DNA of 64,000 nt, taken from assembly GCA_005656395.1 (NCBI GenBank), contig SRSI01000013.1, positions 1,798,001-1,862,000 on the forward strand, written 5' to 3'. The stretch comes from Strongyloides papillosus (taxonomy: Eukaryota; Nematoda; Chromadorea; Rhabditida; Strongyloididae). Below are positions 1 through 13,403 of this stretch, one piece after another. Numbering within the stretch: position 1 is the first letter of the stretch; each line of letters starts with the position of its first letter. The notes under the pieces were generated by a model. It searched no databases and was not told the origin of the DNA. It saw only the letters and a list, made by a program, of their open reading frames with translations. Position numbers and translations under genes: made by a program.

Positions 1-261
1 ATCGAAGAAACTTTTTTTAAGAAGTTTACATGCATTACACCATGTTTTATGGATCATTAAAAAGATAGGTTTATTAAGATCTTTTGCAACTTTTGTTGCC
101 TTATCCCATTCAATCCAATCGATTTCCTTAGGAAAACCGTGTGAGAGATCCTTTTTCTTTTCCACTTTATCATGTTCCTTTTTTTTCTCATCCTTCTTGG
201 TGGATATCAACGTAAGGGTAACAATGAAAAGTAAGAATAATAATTTATTAAAAATATTCAT
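1..261 (-). CDS. TXNDC12/AGR-like ER thioredoxin (5' part, cut by window edge)
   Basis: Read on the minus strand, an ATG at 261 opens an 87-codon frame that runs off the window, so the C-terminal part is missing. Residues 1-21 are a hydrophobic signal peptide, followed by a Lys/Glu-rich spacer and then the start of a thioredoxin fold with the segment HGFPKEIDWIEW and the redox motif WCNAC (Cys75 and Cys78). This order (signal peptide, 'HGF..I.W', 'HK.WC.AC') is that of TXNDC12/ERp18, a small oxidoreductase of the ER lumen; AGR2/3 relatives lack one of the two Cys. Both Cys are present, so activity is expected. A TTTATCCCTTTAG acceptor lies 3 bases before the ATG, which supports this start and suggests trans-splicing. 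The ER-retention tail cannot be seen. Family call is firm; the exact orthologue is inferred. Confidence 0.85.
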   Translation of the reverse strand, partial: MNIFNKLLFLLFIVTLTLISTKKDEKKKEHDKVEKKKDLSHGFPKEIDWIEWDKATKVAKDLNKPIFLMIHKTWCNACKLLKKSFFD

Positions 262-1681
262 TATCTAAAGGGATAAAAAAATTAATTAGATATAAAAGAA
301 ATGAATAAAAATAATAATTGTTAATGCAAGTTATTTATATAAAAATTTATATTAATTGATCACATACTTGTAATAAATAAATTTAATAAACAACTATAGT
401 AGGTCAGGGTTGTATGAATAAGATGTATCATTAAAAAAGAAAAAAATTTATAATACAATTACTATATATCAAAAAGATGTATCTAATCATATTGATGAAA
501 GGAAAATTATATACTAAATAATTTTATAATTGAATGGATAAAATTTATCATTAATTGAACTACTTTTAATACAAATGTTAAATACTAGATTTATACAAAG
601 ATCTTTGGTTATTTACAAGATAATCTATAAGAGATACAATTTTTAAATAAAAAAAATTATTTCACTATAAAATTTACTATATATCCAAAAATCAAATTAA
701 AATATCAGAAAATATTAAAGTAGTATAGAAATTTCTTTCCCCTCAATATATTAGAAAAAAAATCCTTCTCTTTTTCTTATATCACCTCTATTCATATAAC
801 ACTAAAAATAAAGTAATAAGTCTTTGTCTTTTAACAATTGTGTTTTATTAAAAATTAAATTAAGAACCAATCTTAATAGTGGTTGATAATTTATATCAAT
901 CTTAGTATATAAATTTTCGATATATTTAAAGTTTTATAAAGATAAAATTAATATATGCTTTTTAAAATATAATAATTATAATTTCTAAAAATCCATTTAT
1001 TTTTATGATAACTTTAAAAATTTCTAACACTATCAATCATATCTATGATTTTCTTTAGACAAATATTATTAAAAAATAACATATATATCTCAAATATTTC
1101 TTTTCCCACTATTTTTATTGATATAAAAAAATAATTACTTAATTTTTATTTTTTAAAGGCAGATGAAATATTAAAATTCATTTCACAGAAATAATTTAAA
1201 AGAAATGATTATACAAATGTAAAAAGTAAAAATATATAATAAGGTTCATAAAAATTAATTTGTTTTGTTATAAATTTTGAGTAATTATATTATATGGGTT
1301 TTCATTACCCGTTTTTGTGCGAATAATAACAAATTATTTGTCTTCTAGTATTTTTTTTATCTAGACTGATTCATATAGGAGCACTTTTTTGAAAAATTAA
1401 GTATAAATATATAATAGATAAATAAATTATGGATTGAAAGATGATTGTTATTATACTACAGACATATTTATCTTGTTTTTGTTTATTTAAGTGGTAATGT
1501 TACTAACTGTCATACTGAATGGTATTAGTCAACTTTTTAAGATTTTGTCTACCTCTCAATTGATACGTCAATATTTTTATACATTATTGTTAAAGAGCAA
1601 TATTTTTTATGTTGTTAAATTCTATTTGATGATATCTTTAAAACATTTCTTTTTTCTTCTACTATACGTTCTTACTACATC
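262..1681. other. Intergenic, no gene seen
   Basis: AT-rich spacer between two minus-strand genes: the promoter side of the TXNDC12-like gene and the 3' side of the MGRN1-like gene. No coding potential, RNA gene or clear repeat was recognised. A short frame near 1491-1739 is antisense to the tail of the next gene and looks accidental. Confidence 0.6.
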
Positions 1682-3171
1682 TCACACATCTCCTCCATTT
1701 TTTTTGATTTCCTCACTATTAGAATTTTCACGCTCATGACATACCTCTTCATCAACCACCTTTTTATTTTCATCCACATTTTTTTCTATATTTATATCTA
1801 AATCATACATTTCTATTGGTTCCTCCTCAACAATTACACTAACATCAGTTGTATTATTTGCTTTCAAAACTTCTTGTAATTTGCGGCAACTATTTTTACT
1901 TATTGAAGGGGATTGCTTAGATAAACTGGTAGTAGAGTAATTATTATCAATTTCCTTATCATTATCCTTAGATGTGGAGCCTAATTTTGGTAAATGTTGT
2001 TTACTATGACTCATACTAGAATTAGTACCATTTAACGATTCAATTAATGTTTGAATTTCATATTTAACACGTCCATTACCAGGCCCCTCATTACTATTTC
2101 CATTTCCTATAACACGACATGTCTTCATTTGAAGTAAAGCTCTAAAAGGAGATCTACATATAGGACAATTATTCTGTTTATAACGTAATGTTTCAGCACA
2201 ATTGTTGCAAATACATAAGTGACGACACGGTAAAATAACAGTATCACGAATATCAGACATACAAATAATACATTCACTTCCATTTTCATCAATCATTGAA
2301 TTTTCATATTCTTTATTTTCAATACCATAAATTTCTTGTAGTAAATACAAAACGCCATCAACAAATAATTTTTGTCTTTGTGGTTTTAACATTAAAAATG
2401 AATTTCTATCATTAGATTTAACAATATTGCAGAAGGTTAATTGTGTATGTTGCTTATCTAAATTATCCTCATCTACACTTCTTATCTCAATAACAACTTG
2501 TGAGTATGGTGATGAAGAAATATCACTAACTTCACCGTTTTCATTGAAATTTTTAGGCACAGCAACTAAATCATAGTCATCAGGTTGGAAGGTAAACTGA
2601 TTGAATAAAATATTTGAACCAGTATCATAATAAAATTTTTTAGATGACATTGTTTTATCTCTTTCATACATTATACTTAATGACAACCCTTCAATATATT
2701 CTTTAGCATGAAAATGAATTTGAACATAACATGGAGAGTCACAATCAAAGGTAAATTCTAATGATACTTCACTATCACTTTTATCTTTTTTTTTACCAAA
2801 ACATATTGAGTTACGACGAATGTTGACTAATGTATTAAGTGTTGCAATTGTATCTGGACCGGGTTGAATTTCATATGGAAACTATAAATTAACTCATATG
2901 TAAAATAATTACATAAAAAACATACATGTGTTGGTTTATTGCCAACGTGTTCTAAATCCGTTAAATCACCAAATAAAAAATTATCATGTTTAACAGATTC
3001 ATAAATACCACCACCCATTAAAAAATGGGAACCAAAAACAGTTCCATCACTTTTTGGTTGAAAATTTTCAATTTCCACTCCTTCTTCAGTACCTCTAGTA
3101 TTTGTGTTATCAGAGGTTCTTCTACTTCTAAAAATATTACTATTTCTAGTGTTTGAACTTATTTGACCCAT
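1682..3171 (-). CDS. MGRN1: Mahogunin-type RING E3 ubiquitin ligase (MGRN1/RNF157 family)
   Basis: Two exons, 3171-2926 and 2881-1682, joined across a 44-nt GT..AG intron; the product is 481 aa. The join gives 'NKPTH|FPYEIQPG' and then 'LNTLVNIRR', matching the region of mahogunin that runs into its conserved 'LVNIR' block. The N-terminus MGQISS fits an N-myristoylation signal, as in the mammalian proteins. A beta-rich substrate-adaptor domain (about 40-270) is followed by 'LLQEIYGIENK' and a C3HC4 RING at about 286-324 (CIICMSDIRDTVILPCRHLC, then CNNC and CPICR). The tail is long, polar and acidic and not conserved. Known family members ubiquitinate TSG101 and act in endosomal trafficking and receptor turnover. 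The next gene on this strand is the TXNDC12-like one; no operon link is evident. MGRN1 and RNF157 cannot be separated here because nematodes probably have a single ancestor-like copy. Confidence 0.93.
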
Positions 3172-6100
3172 AATATAAATTAACCCAATTCTATTGAATT
3201 CGGAAAGAGATACTTTTTATTTTAATTTTTTTATTAAATTCAAATGTCAGATAAATGTAATTTGATTATCCTCCCTCACAAATAATAGTTAGTTTAAGGG
3301 GAATATTTTGAAAATCTAAAAATAAAAATGGCATTAATGCATAAAATTTTTAACAAATAAAATTATACTATCAAGTTTTATTGACACAAGAAAGGTACAA
3401 CCAATTTTTGTTTAAAAGAGTGTGTTAATAAATTTTTTTTATCAAAATAATAAAATATCACTTTTTATTTGTTCAAATAAATAATAATAAAGAAAGAGTA
3501 TTGAAATAACAGCTATTAAAGTCAATTTTAAAAAATAAACAACAACTAAATGGATATACTTTTATTTATACATAATTTTCAATGCATGAATTGTTTTTAT
3601 TTAAAAAATTACAACAATTTTTAAAGGATAAGTAGTTCAAATGTACTAAAAATATTAAAAATAATTTTTTATTTTAACATATTATACTCTTTAAATGATA
3701 AATATGTTAAGAAATAATTATTTCTTGTAAAATAGTTTAAAACTTTTATAATCCCTCATTATATAAAATAGATGGATGATTACTTCTTTTTTTTTCTATT
3801 ATTCGTTGATTGGTAATATATTTATTATATACTTTAGATATATAAAATTAAGAAAAAATTTAAACAACCTACAATATATCATTTACTCCTAAATCAGGGA
3901 ACATTTGCGCACTGGTACAGATTGAAAGGTACTCCTTAGAATAAATAATCAAGAATGAAATTATATATATATGTGGATGTTAAAATATATATTTTGTTTG
4001 GTGTATATTATAAAACTCAATTGAGGGTAGTTATAATAAGATGGACAATGATAAAATATTTTTCAAATAATTTTACTAGTTTAAAATAGATTATGCATGT
4101 ACAAATGTATATGTATTTATGTGTACTTAAAGGATAATTATAATTGGTCAATCTATAAAGTCAAAAGTTAATATTTTTTTATATTCAAATATGTATTAAA
4201 AAGATATAAATATTTTAAAGTTATAAATGTATAAAATTTTTTGAAGGAAATAAAATGGTAAGTATTTATTAATTACTACCAAATATTTTATATAATAGTT
4301 TAACAAAAACATCGCAATAAATACCAGTTTTTGATGATTATTTTGAATTAAGAAGCGTCACAAGACAACTGGTCAATTTACACATATATAGATTGATCAA
4401 TTTTTAGTTTTCATAAATAAGATATAGATTTTATAAATATGAATTTTATTGATGAGAAAATCAGATACAATCCAATAACAATGACCTAAACACAAACACC
4501 GACAGGTGATACACTCGTCCAATTTAAGAATGCTAAGTGAAGATGGTCACTTTCTATATAATGTGTATAATATCAATAAATGGAAAAAAGAAGTATCGTA
4601 AAGTAACACTGTATTTACTATATAAACATTAAGAATCACGTATCCTGTAAGAGGCTAATATACTTTTTTATATAACATCAAAATCTCTTATCGCTTTTTA
4701 TATAATGAATAGTATATAATATAAATGAAACATTAACTTGATTTTACAAATTGATTAGCAAACTATGTTAAAAAGATCAAAATTAACAAAAAAAGGTTTA
4801 ATTTGGTAGTAGTTTTAAATTAAAATGGAAAAATATAGTAATGTGATGGAGTAAAAAAATAAATAGTGCAATGGAACTAGGATTAATCTTTTTGGTATCC
4901 TAAATAATTTAAAAAATAATTGAAGGTCTTCTAATAATTATTTTTATAAATTGTCCTTGAAAATTTAATATGAAATTCAATGGTTTAATCTATTTAAATA
5001 CTCTTCTTTTATTGTTTGAAAGAAGAAAAATGTTTGATGTATTATTAAGAAATATATAGAAAAGTAAACATAAAAATGAATGTGAAAAAATTTTCAACAT
5101 TTTGATTTGTCAAAAAAAATGATATTCATTACAATATACTAACACAAATGTCATATTAAGTATTGCATTATACTTATTAAAAAAAGTAGGAGAATTAATG
5201 AAAAAATATAGATGAAAAAAGAAATTTTAAATTAAAAGTAATATTTTTCTGACTTTACCTTAAATTGAAAGTATTTAAAGTATCTAGGTAAGATAAATTT
5301 TTTGTAGATGGTTTCTTAATTTGTCTTCCTGCTCAACGACTTGATTTATAAATAGATTATCAATACGACATTTAATTTTCAGGGAAATTATCTATTTTTA
5401 TATATCCTATACATCACTAAAAAAGAGTGTTTCATCTTGTCGTAAAAATAGAAATTAAAATATTTAGTCATACTTTCTTTTGCTATAAAAAATACCTTAA
5501 AAAATAAATAGTTTTATAGATATTTTTATGATAACACAAAAATATAAATTATAAGTAAAAAACAACTGTATTAAAGTAATCACTTTTTAGGAAAGAATTA
5601 GCACTCTTCTGTTGTAACAATTTTCTACTTTTTTATTTAGAAAACATTTTGGATATTATTATCACTTTTCTTTAAATAACTATTGATTTAATTAGCTTTT
5701 ATTATTTTTTAGCTTTTTTTTTCTAATTATTTCTAATTAATATAATGTGCCCCTTTTTTTTGTACGCATTATTATTTGCTTCAAGCCCTAGTTTAAAAGT
5801 TCAAAGATAAAAAAAAACTTTGAACACCTGTAAATAGTTAAATACTTTGTTAACAATTTTAAATAGTTCATGCATTAAGATATTCATTTTTTTCTAAATT
5901 CAAAAGCAATTTTTAATGGATAATAAAAAAAGTAAAATATAAAATAATTTTAAATCTTTTAAAATTAGTAACAACCAATAATCAGATAATAAATTTAAAA
6001 GCAAAAAAATTATTACAAGCATGTATTATAAAGATGGTTGATTGTTGAAATTTGCTAATTATTAATATCACAAAATTTTACTGCTTTAATAAACTCATTC

Positions 6101-9100
6101 AAATTAATATTTTACAAAATCTTCTACTATAAATTTTTCTTTAAATGCATACAAATATTTAAAAAATAAATAAGTATATTAAAACTGAACAATGTAAAAA
6201 GGGACATGGAAAAATTAATCGTTAACAGAAGGCAAATAAGACTAAAAACTTATTGAATAATTTCAATAACCCTAAGCATCTATTATCTATGATACTTGAA
6301 AATCAACATTTTTTAAATATTTAAATTGAATAACTTACAGAGTTTAAAAAATTCCCATACATCAAAGTGATTGTAAATTACATTGTTTCAAAAGTCTAAA
6401 AATATTTTTTATTCGCTAATAATGTGTATAAAAAGGAATGAACAGTGAGTATTTGATAAAAACTTGTTAAGAAATATCAAAAATTAATTTAATATATCAT
6501 TTTAATCAATAGATCTGATTATAGATGTGCAACTACTTTCAATCATTGATTTATAAGTTCATTAATCATAAAGTCTTTTACTGAAACATGTCATAATAAT
6601 TTGAATAAAATTATTTCTATATAATGATTAATAATGATAAAGCGTTATGTTTTGTTGAAAAATTTATTTACCGTAGAATAGAATTGTTGATTTATTAGTA
6701 ATCATGCAAAGGTAGCATAAATTATACTATTTATTAACATGATATAACTAAAAGTATTATGTAAAAGGAAAATTTTATCGTTTCAAAGCGTTTTAATCTT
6801 AAAGAGAAGGAAATTTTATATATTAGATAATCATTAATTATTTTTAATTTAATTAAGAGTTTAAAAAACTATTTAGTTATGAGATAATTAAAGGTTTATA
6901 ATAAAAAGTTTTAAATGTGTTTGCTTTTAAGGTTTGATAAATTTAATTAGAGATTGGTGTAATAAAAAGCTATATTTTCCTTGTTAATTAAATCTTAAAT
7001 ATCAATAGTTGAGACTTTATTTTCAAGATATATAATTTTCTTAAATGAATGCTATAAACACCAGAAGTCAGAGTTTTTTTTCATTGGTAATTGTTAACAT
7101 TATTTCCTTTTAAAATAATGTTATTAGCAAAACATGGAGTCTTGTGAATGTTAATATTAATAATAATATAATGAACATTAAATGAAAATAAATTATGAGT
7201 CTCCATAATTAGTTAAATTTAGAGATCTTTTTTTTAATAATTAATTCAATTTATAATTTTTATAAAAAAGACATAAAAAGAAAAATTTTAACTTTTTAGA
7301 ATAGATAAATGTATTCATAATAATATATTTTTTGCTGTTTTTATTATACTGATTATAAAACCAAATAATATTCTTTAGATTTCTTCTAAATTTAATGAAA
7401 AAACAAAAATATGAAATATTCTTTATACAAAATCGACATTAATATTTAGGAATTAGAATTTAATGAAAAACTATAATAATATCAGTCACAGATAAAAGGC
7501 TTTCGAAAATATTTTTTTAAAATATTCTAAGAATACCGTTCACATTGTTTTTTTATGGTCTAAAAAGTAGAACTATTCGTTAAATATTTTAGAAGGTAGC
7601 AATGCTAACAGGAAAATTTCAAGAAATTTTTTGTTATCACAAAATGCTATTATACGTAAGGAATATAAAGTATAATTATTTTAATAAATATTTCCTCTAT
7701 CTAAAATTGCGTAATATTTTTTTGAAAAGACAAGGAAAAATTATAGAAATTTACTCATAATATGTAATGAAGTATTAAAACAAATGCAAATCTATTTCTA
7801 AATTTGAATGTAAAACGGTCTTTAATAAAGAAAAAATGTGTTTTTAGCCTGTTATACAATATAATTTATGAATATAATTAATTATATAGTATAACAGTCA
7901 TATTCTTTCTAAAAGAATAATATTATTTTTATGAAAAAGTTATTACAATCATTTATTACTATATATTAAATTAGCTATTATGAAAATTAAGAAATGTAGA
8001 TTAACATATACATAGTGTATAGAATACTATCTAAAAAGCCGTCAATGGTATTATTTCAAAACTACAATCAGTTCAAATATTATGAACAATTAGAAAATTC
8101 TGTGCTCAAACATCTTTTAAAAAAATCGTAAAATTTTTCTTTCTTTCTAAATAACTTTCGATAGGAACTAAATAATATCTTTTATTAATTACATTTTATT
8201 ATTTTCTAACGTTTTTATATTTCATTAAGTTATTGAAATACATAATAATTTCATCTAATTTTGGTACTACTTATTTTTATTTAACTAATTTTTTAGATAT
8301 TCTTTCCATTAATTTTAGTCTATATAAAGTTTAAGTATATTCTTAGTAATCAAATGTAATTTAATATTTTTCTCATTAGAGAGATTTTTTAAAGTTTTAT
8401 ATCTTATAAAAAATGTTTTTGCTTTGTTTTTATTTCATAAACAGCGACAAAATACAGAAGTTATAAAAAGTAATTATCAGGAGGATACAAGAAATAAAAC
8501 GTTTCGTTTTAATGCGATATTTCAATATAAAATAAATATATTAAAAAAATGGAAGACTTTCAAATATACCAATTTAATTTTTGTCTTTGTTTATAAAGAA
8601 ATTAAAAGCTTACAATCAAATTAAAATTATACATCCTTATAAAGTGATATTTAAAAAAAATATAATTAATTTTAAGTAAATAATGACATCATTTATGCAG
8701 ATAAAAAATTGAATTGATAAAAATTTACACAATTTAATAATGTAGAAAGGTTAATAGTATTATGTTCAAAATCGTTTCTACCAATATTTATTTAACTTGT
8801 AAATTTGATAAATATTACATAAAAAAATAATATAATTTTTCAAATAACTTCGATATATTGCCTATACAGGATATAGTAAAAAGAATGTATTTAATTTTTT
8901 GATTATTTATTTCTTTAAAACATTTTAAAAAAAGTTTATAAAAAGACACAATCGATGGAAAATAGTTTTTCGTTGAATAGTTACAAAATTTTCTTCTCCT
9001 CTTATAATAATAGTAAGAAATTTTCCATCATTGTGTATGTATACTGAATTAACAGTAGCTGAAAGTGAAATAAAATTTTTTATCGCAATAAATTTAACAG

Positions 9101-10697
9101 TTTTTAAAAAACTGAATCAAGAAGATAAAATAAATATAGTTATAAAATTTCATCTGAACAATCGTAATATTAAATATTCAATTGTCTGAATATTCATATT
9201 ACAAAATGGGTCATAAAGATTTTCTCAAAGACGAAGTTTCATATATATTTTCTTTGTAAGATAATGTTACTGAAATATTTATTAAACAATATAATTAAGA
9301 GATTTGGAGGTCATTTAATATTATTTTTCGAACATTTTATATAAAATAATACACATTTTAAAAAAATAAATTGAAATCGAGATAATGAATAACCTTTATA
9401 TCCTCTTTCCTTTAAAAAATTGTTTACACAATAATAATAAGTTCAAAAAAAATTTAACAAATGTCATTACAATGGGAAGAGTTTCATAGTTCACATCTTC
9501 CATCGTCTATTCTTTTGTTCCATTAATACAAAAATTGATATAAGATATATTATTATAAGTTATCTTTTCAAAATATATTTCTAAAAAAGATTGATTAAAA
9601 TAATAAATGAAAATATTTGTATTAAATTCAAATATTGAAATGTAAAAAATGAATATATTATTATTTTTTGTTTTCTTTTGACAAATAGCAATTTTTTTCC
9701 ACTTTAAATGGATTCTTTGGTAACTATAGTAAAAAATGCACTCAAAAGTACAATCTATAGTTCTTTATGTTTTTATATAAAATTATTATGATTGTGACTA
9801 GTCCAAATTATAAACTTTGTACTTCAAATTTATTTTTTCATATTATAAAAATATTTTATTTTTCAATTCCTCGTAACAACAAGCAGATATAACGGGCAAT
9901 GTAAACAAAATTGATAAAACTATCAGAAAAATTCCTTATATAAATTTTTTTGTTATATTTTTCGGTTTTCAAAACTATCCTTATATTTACAAAATAAATC
10001 TTATATAAAATTTTCTTTTCCAATAGGTAAAAATAATAGTTCTATTTTCAAAAATAAATTGAAATAACTATTAATTTAAATTTTAACAATAATAGATGCT
10101 TATTGAATTTGATAAATAAGATATCAGGTAATGTACCAACTATTTGTACAAATAACTCTTTTTAATGGTACATGAAAATAATTTTAACAATAATAAATTT
10201 GAATTTTTATAAACACTTTTACTTCCTTAATGATAAATAGAGGATATATCAATATTTTATTTACATAAAAAAATACATTTTAAAATTTTTTCGATGTTGG
10301 CTCTTATTTATCTACATGTTCATACAAATTTTTGCTTCATACTCTCACTTTTTAGTTGATGCTCAAGATTTTTTTTATTTTAAAATACATTAACATACTG
10401 TAAAACTTGAAGAATTTACAAATTGTTTAAAATATAACTATTCTTTAATTATTTATAATTATTATGGCGCTTTTTAACAGTACTGAAAATTATTCATAAA
10501 TATTATTTTTTTTTCAATACATCTTTTACCTCTTTTCTAAGTGTTTTCATATGGTTACTTTTTATGTTTTCTATAACAAATTACTAATCTTGTTATAAAC
10601 ATCAAAGAAACTGATAAAAGCAAATTTAACAAATGCGTATATCTAAAAGTTTCTATGGTACAAGTTTTGTTAATAAAAGAATATCCTTTTTTATATA
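3172..10697. other. 7.5-kb gene-free region
   Basis: Very AT-rich and full of stops in all frames. The longest frame (8424-8624, plus) has no family features and I regard it as chance. Two inverted repeats stand out: a 7095-7123 hairpin with an 11-12 bp stem, and a 17-18 bp pair at 8946-8963 / 9020-9036. The stretch at about 4340-4640 is less AT-rich than its surroundings and holds a small hairpin, but I cannot assign it. No tRNA or transposon ends were recognised. Confidence 0.5.
8946..9036. repeat. Inverted repeat pair (17-18 bp arms)
   Basis: The arms ACACAATCGATGGAAAAT (8946-8963) and ATTTTCCATCATTGTGT (9020-9036) are reverse complements apart from one inserted base, with about 56 nt between them. 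The ends could belong to a tiny MITE-like element or a foldback transcript. The pairing does not extend inward, and the spacing does not look like a typical animal microRNA precursor. Confidence 0.4.
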
Positions 10698-11612
10698 TTA
10701 GGTTGGGGGAATAAATAATGGCCGCAAATTCTTACTACAATTTTCCATTGTAAAAAATTAGAATAAAAAAATTTTAATTAAAACAGTCTTTATGTAGAAA
10801 TGTAGGAGGACTTGCCCTGATAATATTTTGCATACTACCTCAATTTTAAAATTAATTTTAAAAAAGTTATGTCCAATCTTAAAAATGTTGTCAATAAGAG
10901 AATTACGGGTAATTTTCTTATAAGAATTCAAACTTTGACGTAATAGAGTTGAAGCATATCGAAATATAGTAAATGCAGAGGGGGAAGGGTCAACTTCTGA
11001 ACGCTCTTTGTGTCGGTGGTTTGAGAAATTCCAAAGGGTTAATTTTAACCTCAATATTTAAGAAGGTAGAAGAGGACCATTTATTACTAATACTCAGGAT
11101 TAATAAAAGATTGTGGAGCTAAATCTAAAGCAGTGACCAAGAGAGTTGAAATATATTGACGGGAGCTTGAGAAAATGAATAAAAAACAAAAAAAAATCAT
11201 CCGACTTTAAAAATAGCAATAGCCCAATATTATAGGACGACAAGATAAAATGCCATTTTTCAAAACTAGTATTAAAAAAACTTGGTGAATTGGAATATGG
11301 GGCTCTATCTCACCCTCCGTACTCACGTGATCTCTTTCTTACAATTTCCGATTTGTTTGAGCATTTCGATGTATTTTTTAAGGATAAATTGTTTAAGAAT
11401 CAGGAGTCGTCAGAAAGCGATCTTAGTGACTTTTATTAAATCCAAATGTCCTGAATCTTATAAAACGGGGATTCAAGAGCCGTTAGAACGTTGAGAAAAA
11501 TGTGTAGATTCTAACGAATATTATTTCGATAAATTTATTTAACATAAACTTAAATAAATGTTGCCTTAATTCATTTTTTCTGTCCACGGCCATTATTTAT
11601 TCCTCATCCTAA
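10698..11612 (+). mobile_element. Dead mariner-family DNA transposon
   Basis: Both ends are visible. The left end TTAGGTTGGGGGAATAAATA is matched by an inverted right end of the form TTAGGATGAGGAATAAATAA (two mismatches and one indel over about 27 bp), and each end is flanked by TA, the target duplication of Tc1/mariner elements. Inside on the plus strand are decayed transposase pieces. Near 10988-11040 is the N-terminal helix-turn-helix pattern 'SERSLCRWFEKFQR', interrupted by a stop, and near 11298 is 'HPPYSRDL', which matches the 'HPPYSPDLAPSD' block around the third catalytic Asp. The element is about 915 bp, against roughly 1.3 kb for a complete mariner, so it carries internal deletions as well as stops and cannot encode transposase. 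Confidence 0.85.
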
Positions 11613-12752
11613 TACTTTGATTCCCATCTAAGATTCTTGCTATAATTCAAATATTTATCCTCTCTCTTATAATATTAGATGTTAAAACACAATTTTATAT
11701 TATTTATTGAAAAAATGAATTCCTATTTTAAATCAAATATTAATGTCCATAAAATCAAAAGTTATAGTATCAGGAATTTATAACTTTAAACAATCACATT
11801 AGATTCAGTATTCTATTATACTAACCTTTTAATTACAAAAAAACTTGTGCAAACTAATTGAATATTTATTATTTACTATAAGATAATTTGTTGATAAAAT
11901 TTAAAAAATTAACTAACATCCTGAACATATTACCTTTTTGGAAATGGTGATTATTTTTATAATATAAAGTTTTCCAGATTTTTAATTAAAAATAATGATT
12001 TTCTCTCTTTAACAAAATGAACGTTTAAAAATAATTGTTAAGCTACTTAAAAAAATCTTTGATAATGATAATATGAATTAGCTGTAAAATCAAAGATTAG
12101 TCCTTATCATCGCTTTTTATCAACAACTTTATATATGCTTCAATACAATTTTATAAAACATTTTTTAGATATTTTCAGTGAAACACTTATGGAAAATTTT
12201 TATTAACTTACTTGAATTCATATTAAAAAAAACACTCTATGATTTTCAAAAAGTGTTGTTTGTAATTCAAACATTTCCTGATACACAATGAATAAGAAAG
12301 TACAATGATCATGTTATTATTTTATTGAAAATAGAATAAAAATGTATATTTCAATTTCCTATGATTAATGATGTTTATCCATTAAGTACTGTAATTATTT
12401 TAAAATAAAATGTTTATTAGAACATATTTTGTTTGTAAAATTAGAGAAACACTTTTGATAATAATCTTTATAATATGAATGTTGTCAGAAAAGTATCTAT
12501 TAGTTTTATTAAAACTATTAAAAGAATTTTTAGACCAGGAAAACTTTATTATTCCAATGAACGATTTTTTATAAACTTTAAGAATAAATGATGATATTAA
12601 ATATTATCAAAATAATTTAATGTTTATATAAAAATGAATTTAAATAATCTTTACACTTATCTCAATTTCATTCTTATTTACTTGATTATAAGAATCATTC
12701 AATTATAAATCAATTTTATTTTAACAGTTTCTATCCATAATTTTATCTTAAC
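11613..12752. other. Intergenic, no gene seen
   Basis: AT-rich spacer between the mariner relic and the gag-like gene. No LTR, primer-binding site or other element end was recognised upstream of the gag frame. A pyrimidine-rich stretch ending in TTTTAACAG lies about 25 bases before the gag ATG and could act as a splice acceptor. Confidence 0.5.
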
Positions 12753-13403
12753 ATGACAAAAATAGAAACATTTATGGATCCAGAACGTGGTACTATATAT
12801 GAATGTATCACTATTTCAAAGAAAATTGTTAAACAAAAATTGAGAGATAACTCTAATTATCATACTTGGTCACTGAACATGATTATGGTTTTAAAGTGTA
12901 TGAAATTATGGCCAATAAACGATAGCGATTGTGATGCAACTGAAAAAACGCTATTAATGTTAAGATCCTCTGTTTCAGAACCCATATGCAAGACACTCTC
13001 TTACTACACAAAAGCTGCTCCGGCATGGGCAATGTTAAAAACAACTTTTGAAAAAAATGGGCTTATGACAATCATTGATATTAAACGAAAACTTTCCAAT
13101 ATTCAAATGAAGGAAAGTGAAGATTTGATCAGTTATATCAACAAATTTAGAAATTTAAAAAATGAGTTATCATTACTTAATAAAAATATTGAAGACGACG
13201 AAGCTGTTGTAATGTTACTGCAAGGACTTCCAAAAAAATACAATAATATTATTGTTTATTTATCAGAATATTCACATTTAAATTTTGAGGTTGCTGTAAG
13301 TGAATTGATAAAGCTTCATAATTGCAGTAGTAATTTCATCAAAAATCCAAAATCTACAGAAAGAAGTGCCGTTAAAGATAACAAAAATCAAAAAAAATCT
13401 TAA
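12753..13403 (+). CDS. Copia-type Gag capsid domain (UBN2-like), no pol attached
   Basis: An uninterrupted 216-codon frame. Its layout is that of Ty1/Copia Gag: an N-terminal stretch with 'NYHTWSLNMIMVLKCMKLW', a helical capsid core with 'AWAMLKTTFEK', 'LSNIQMKESEDLISYINKFR' and 'LLQGLPKKYNNIIVYL', then a basic Lys/Asn-rich tail. Such proteins assemble retrotransposon capsids in the cytoplasm. No protease, integrase or reverse transcriptase frame follows within the next 2 kb, and no LTR was found, so this is either the remnant of an element or a lone capsid gene. Frame integrity over 650 bases in such stop-rich DNA argues for recent insertion or for selection. The frame ends in an A-run just before a zinc knuckle read in the -1 frame (next entry). 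Confidence 0.8.
   Translation: MTKIETFMDPERGTIYECITISKKIVKQKLRDNSNYHTWSLNMIMVLKCMKLWPINDSDCDATEKTLLMLRSSVSEPICKTLSYYTKAAPAWAMLKTTFEKNGLMTIIDIKRKLSNIQMKESEDLISYINKFRNLKNELSLLNKNIEDDEAVVMLLQGLPKKYNNIIVYLSEYSHLNFEVAVSELIKLHNCSSNFIKNPKSTERSAVKDNKNQKKS

Noticed and set aside
1491..1739. 82-codon plus-strand frame
   Set aside because: Overlaps the 3' end of the MGRN1-like gene antisense, hydrophobic low-complexity translation, no start context.
8424..8624. 66-codon plus-strand frame
   Set aside because: Lys/Asn/Phe composition expected of AT-rich noise, no motif, isolated.
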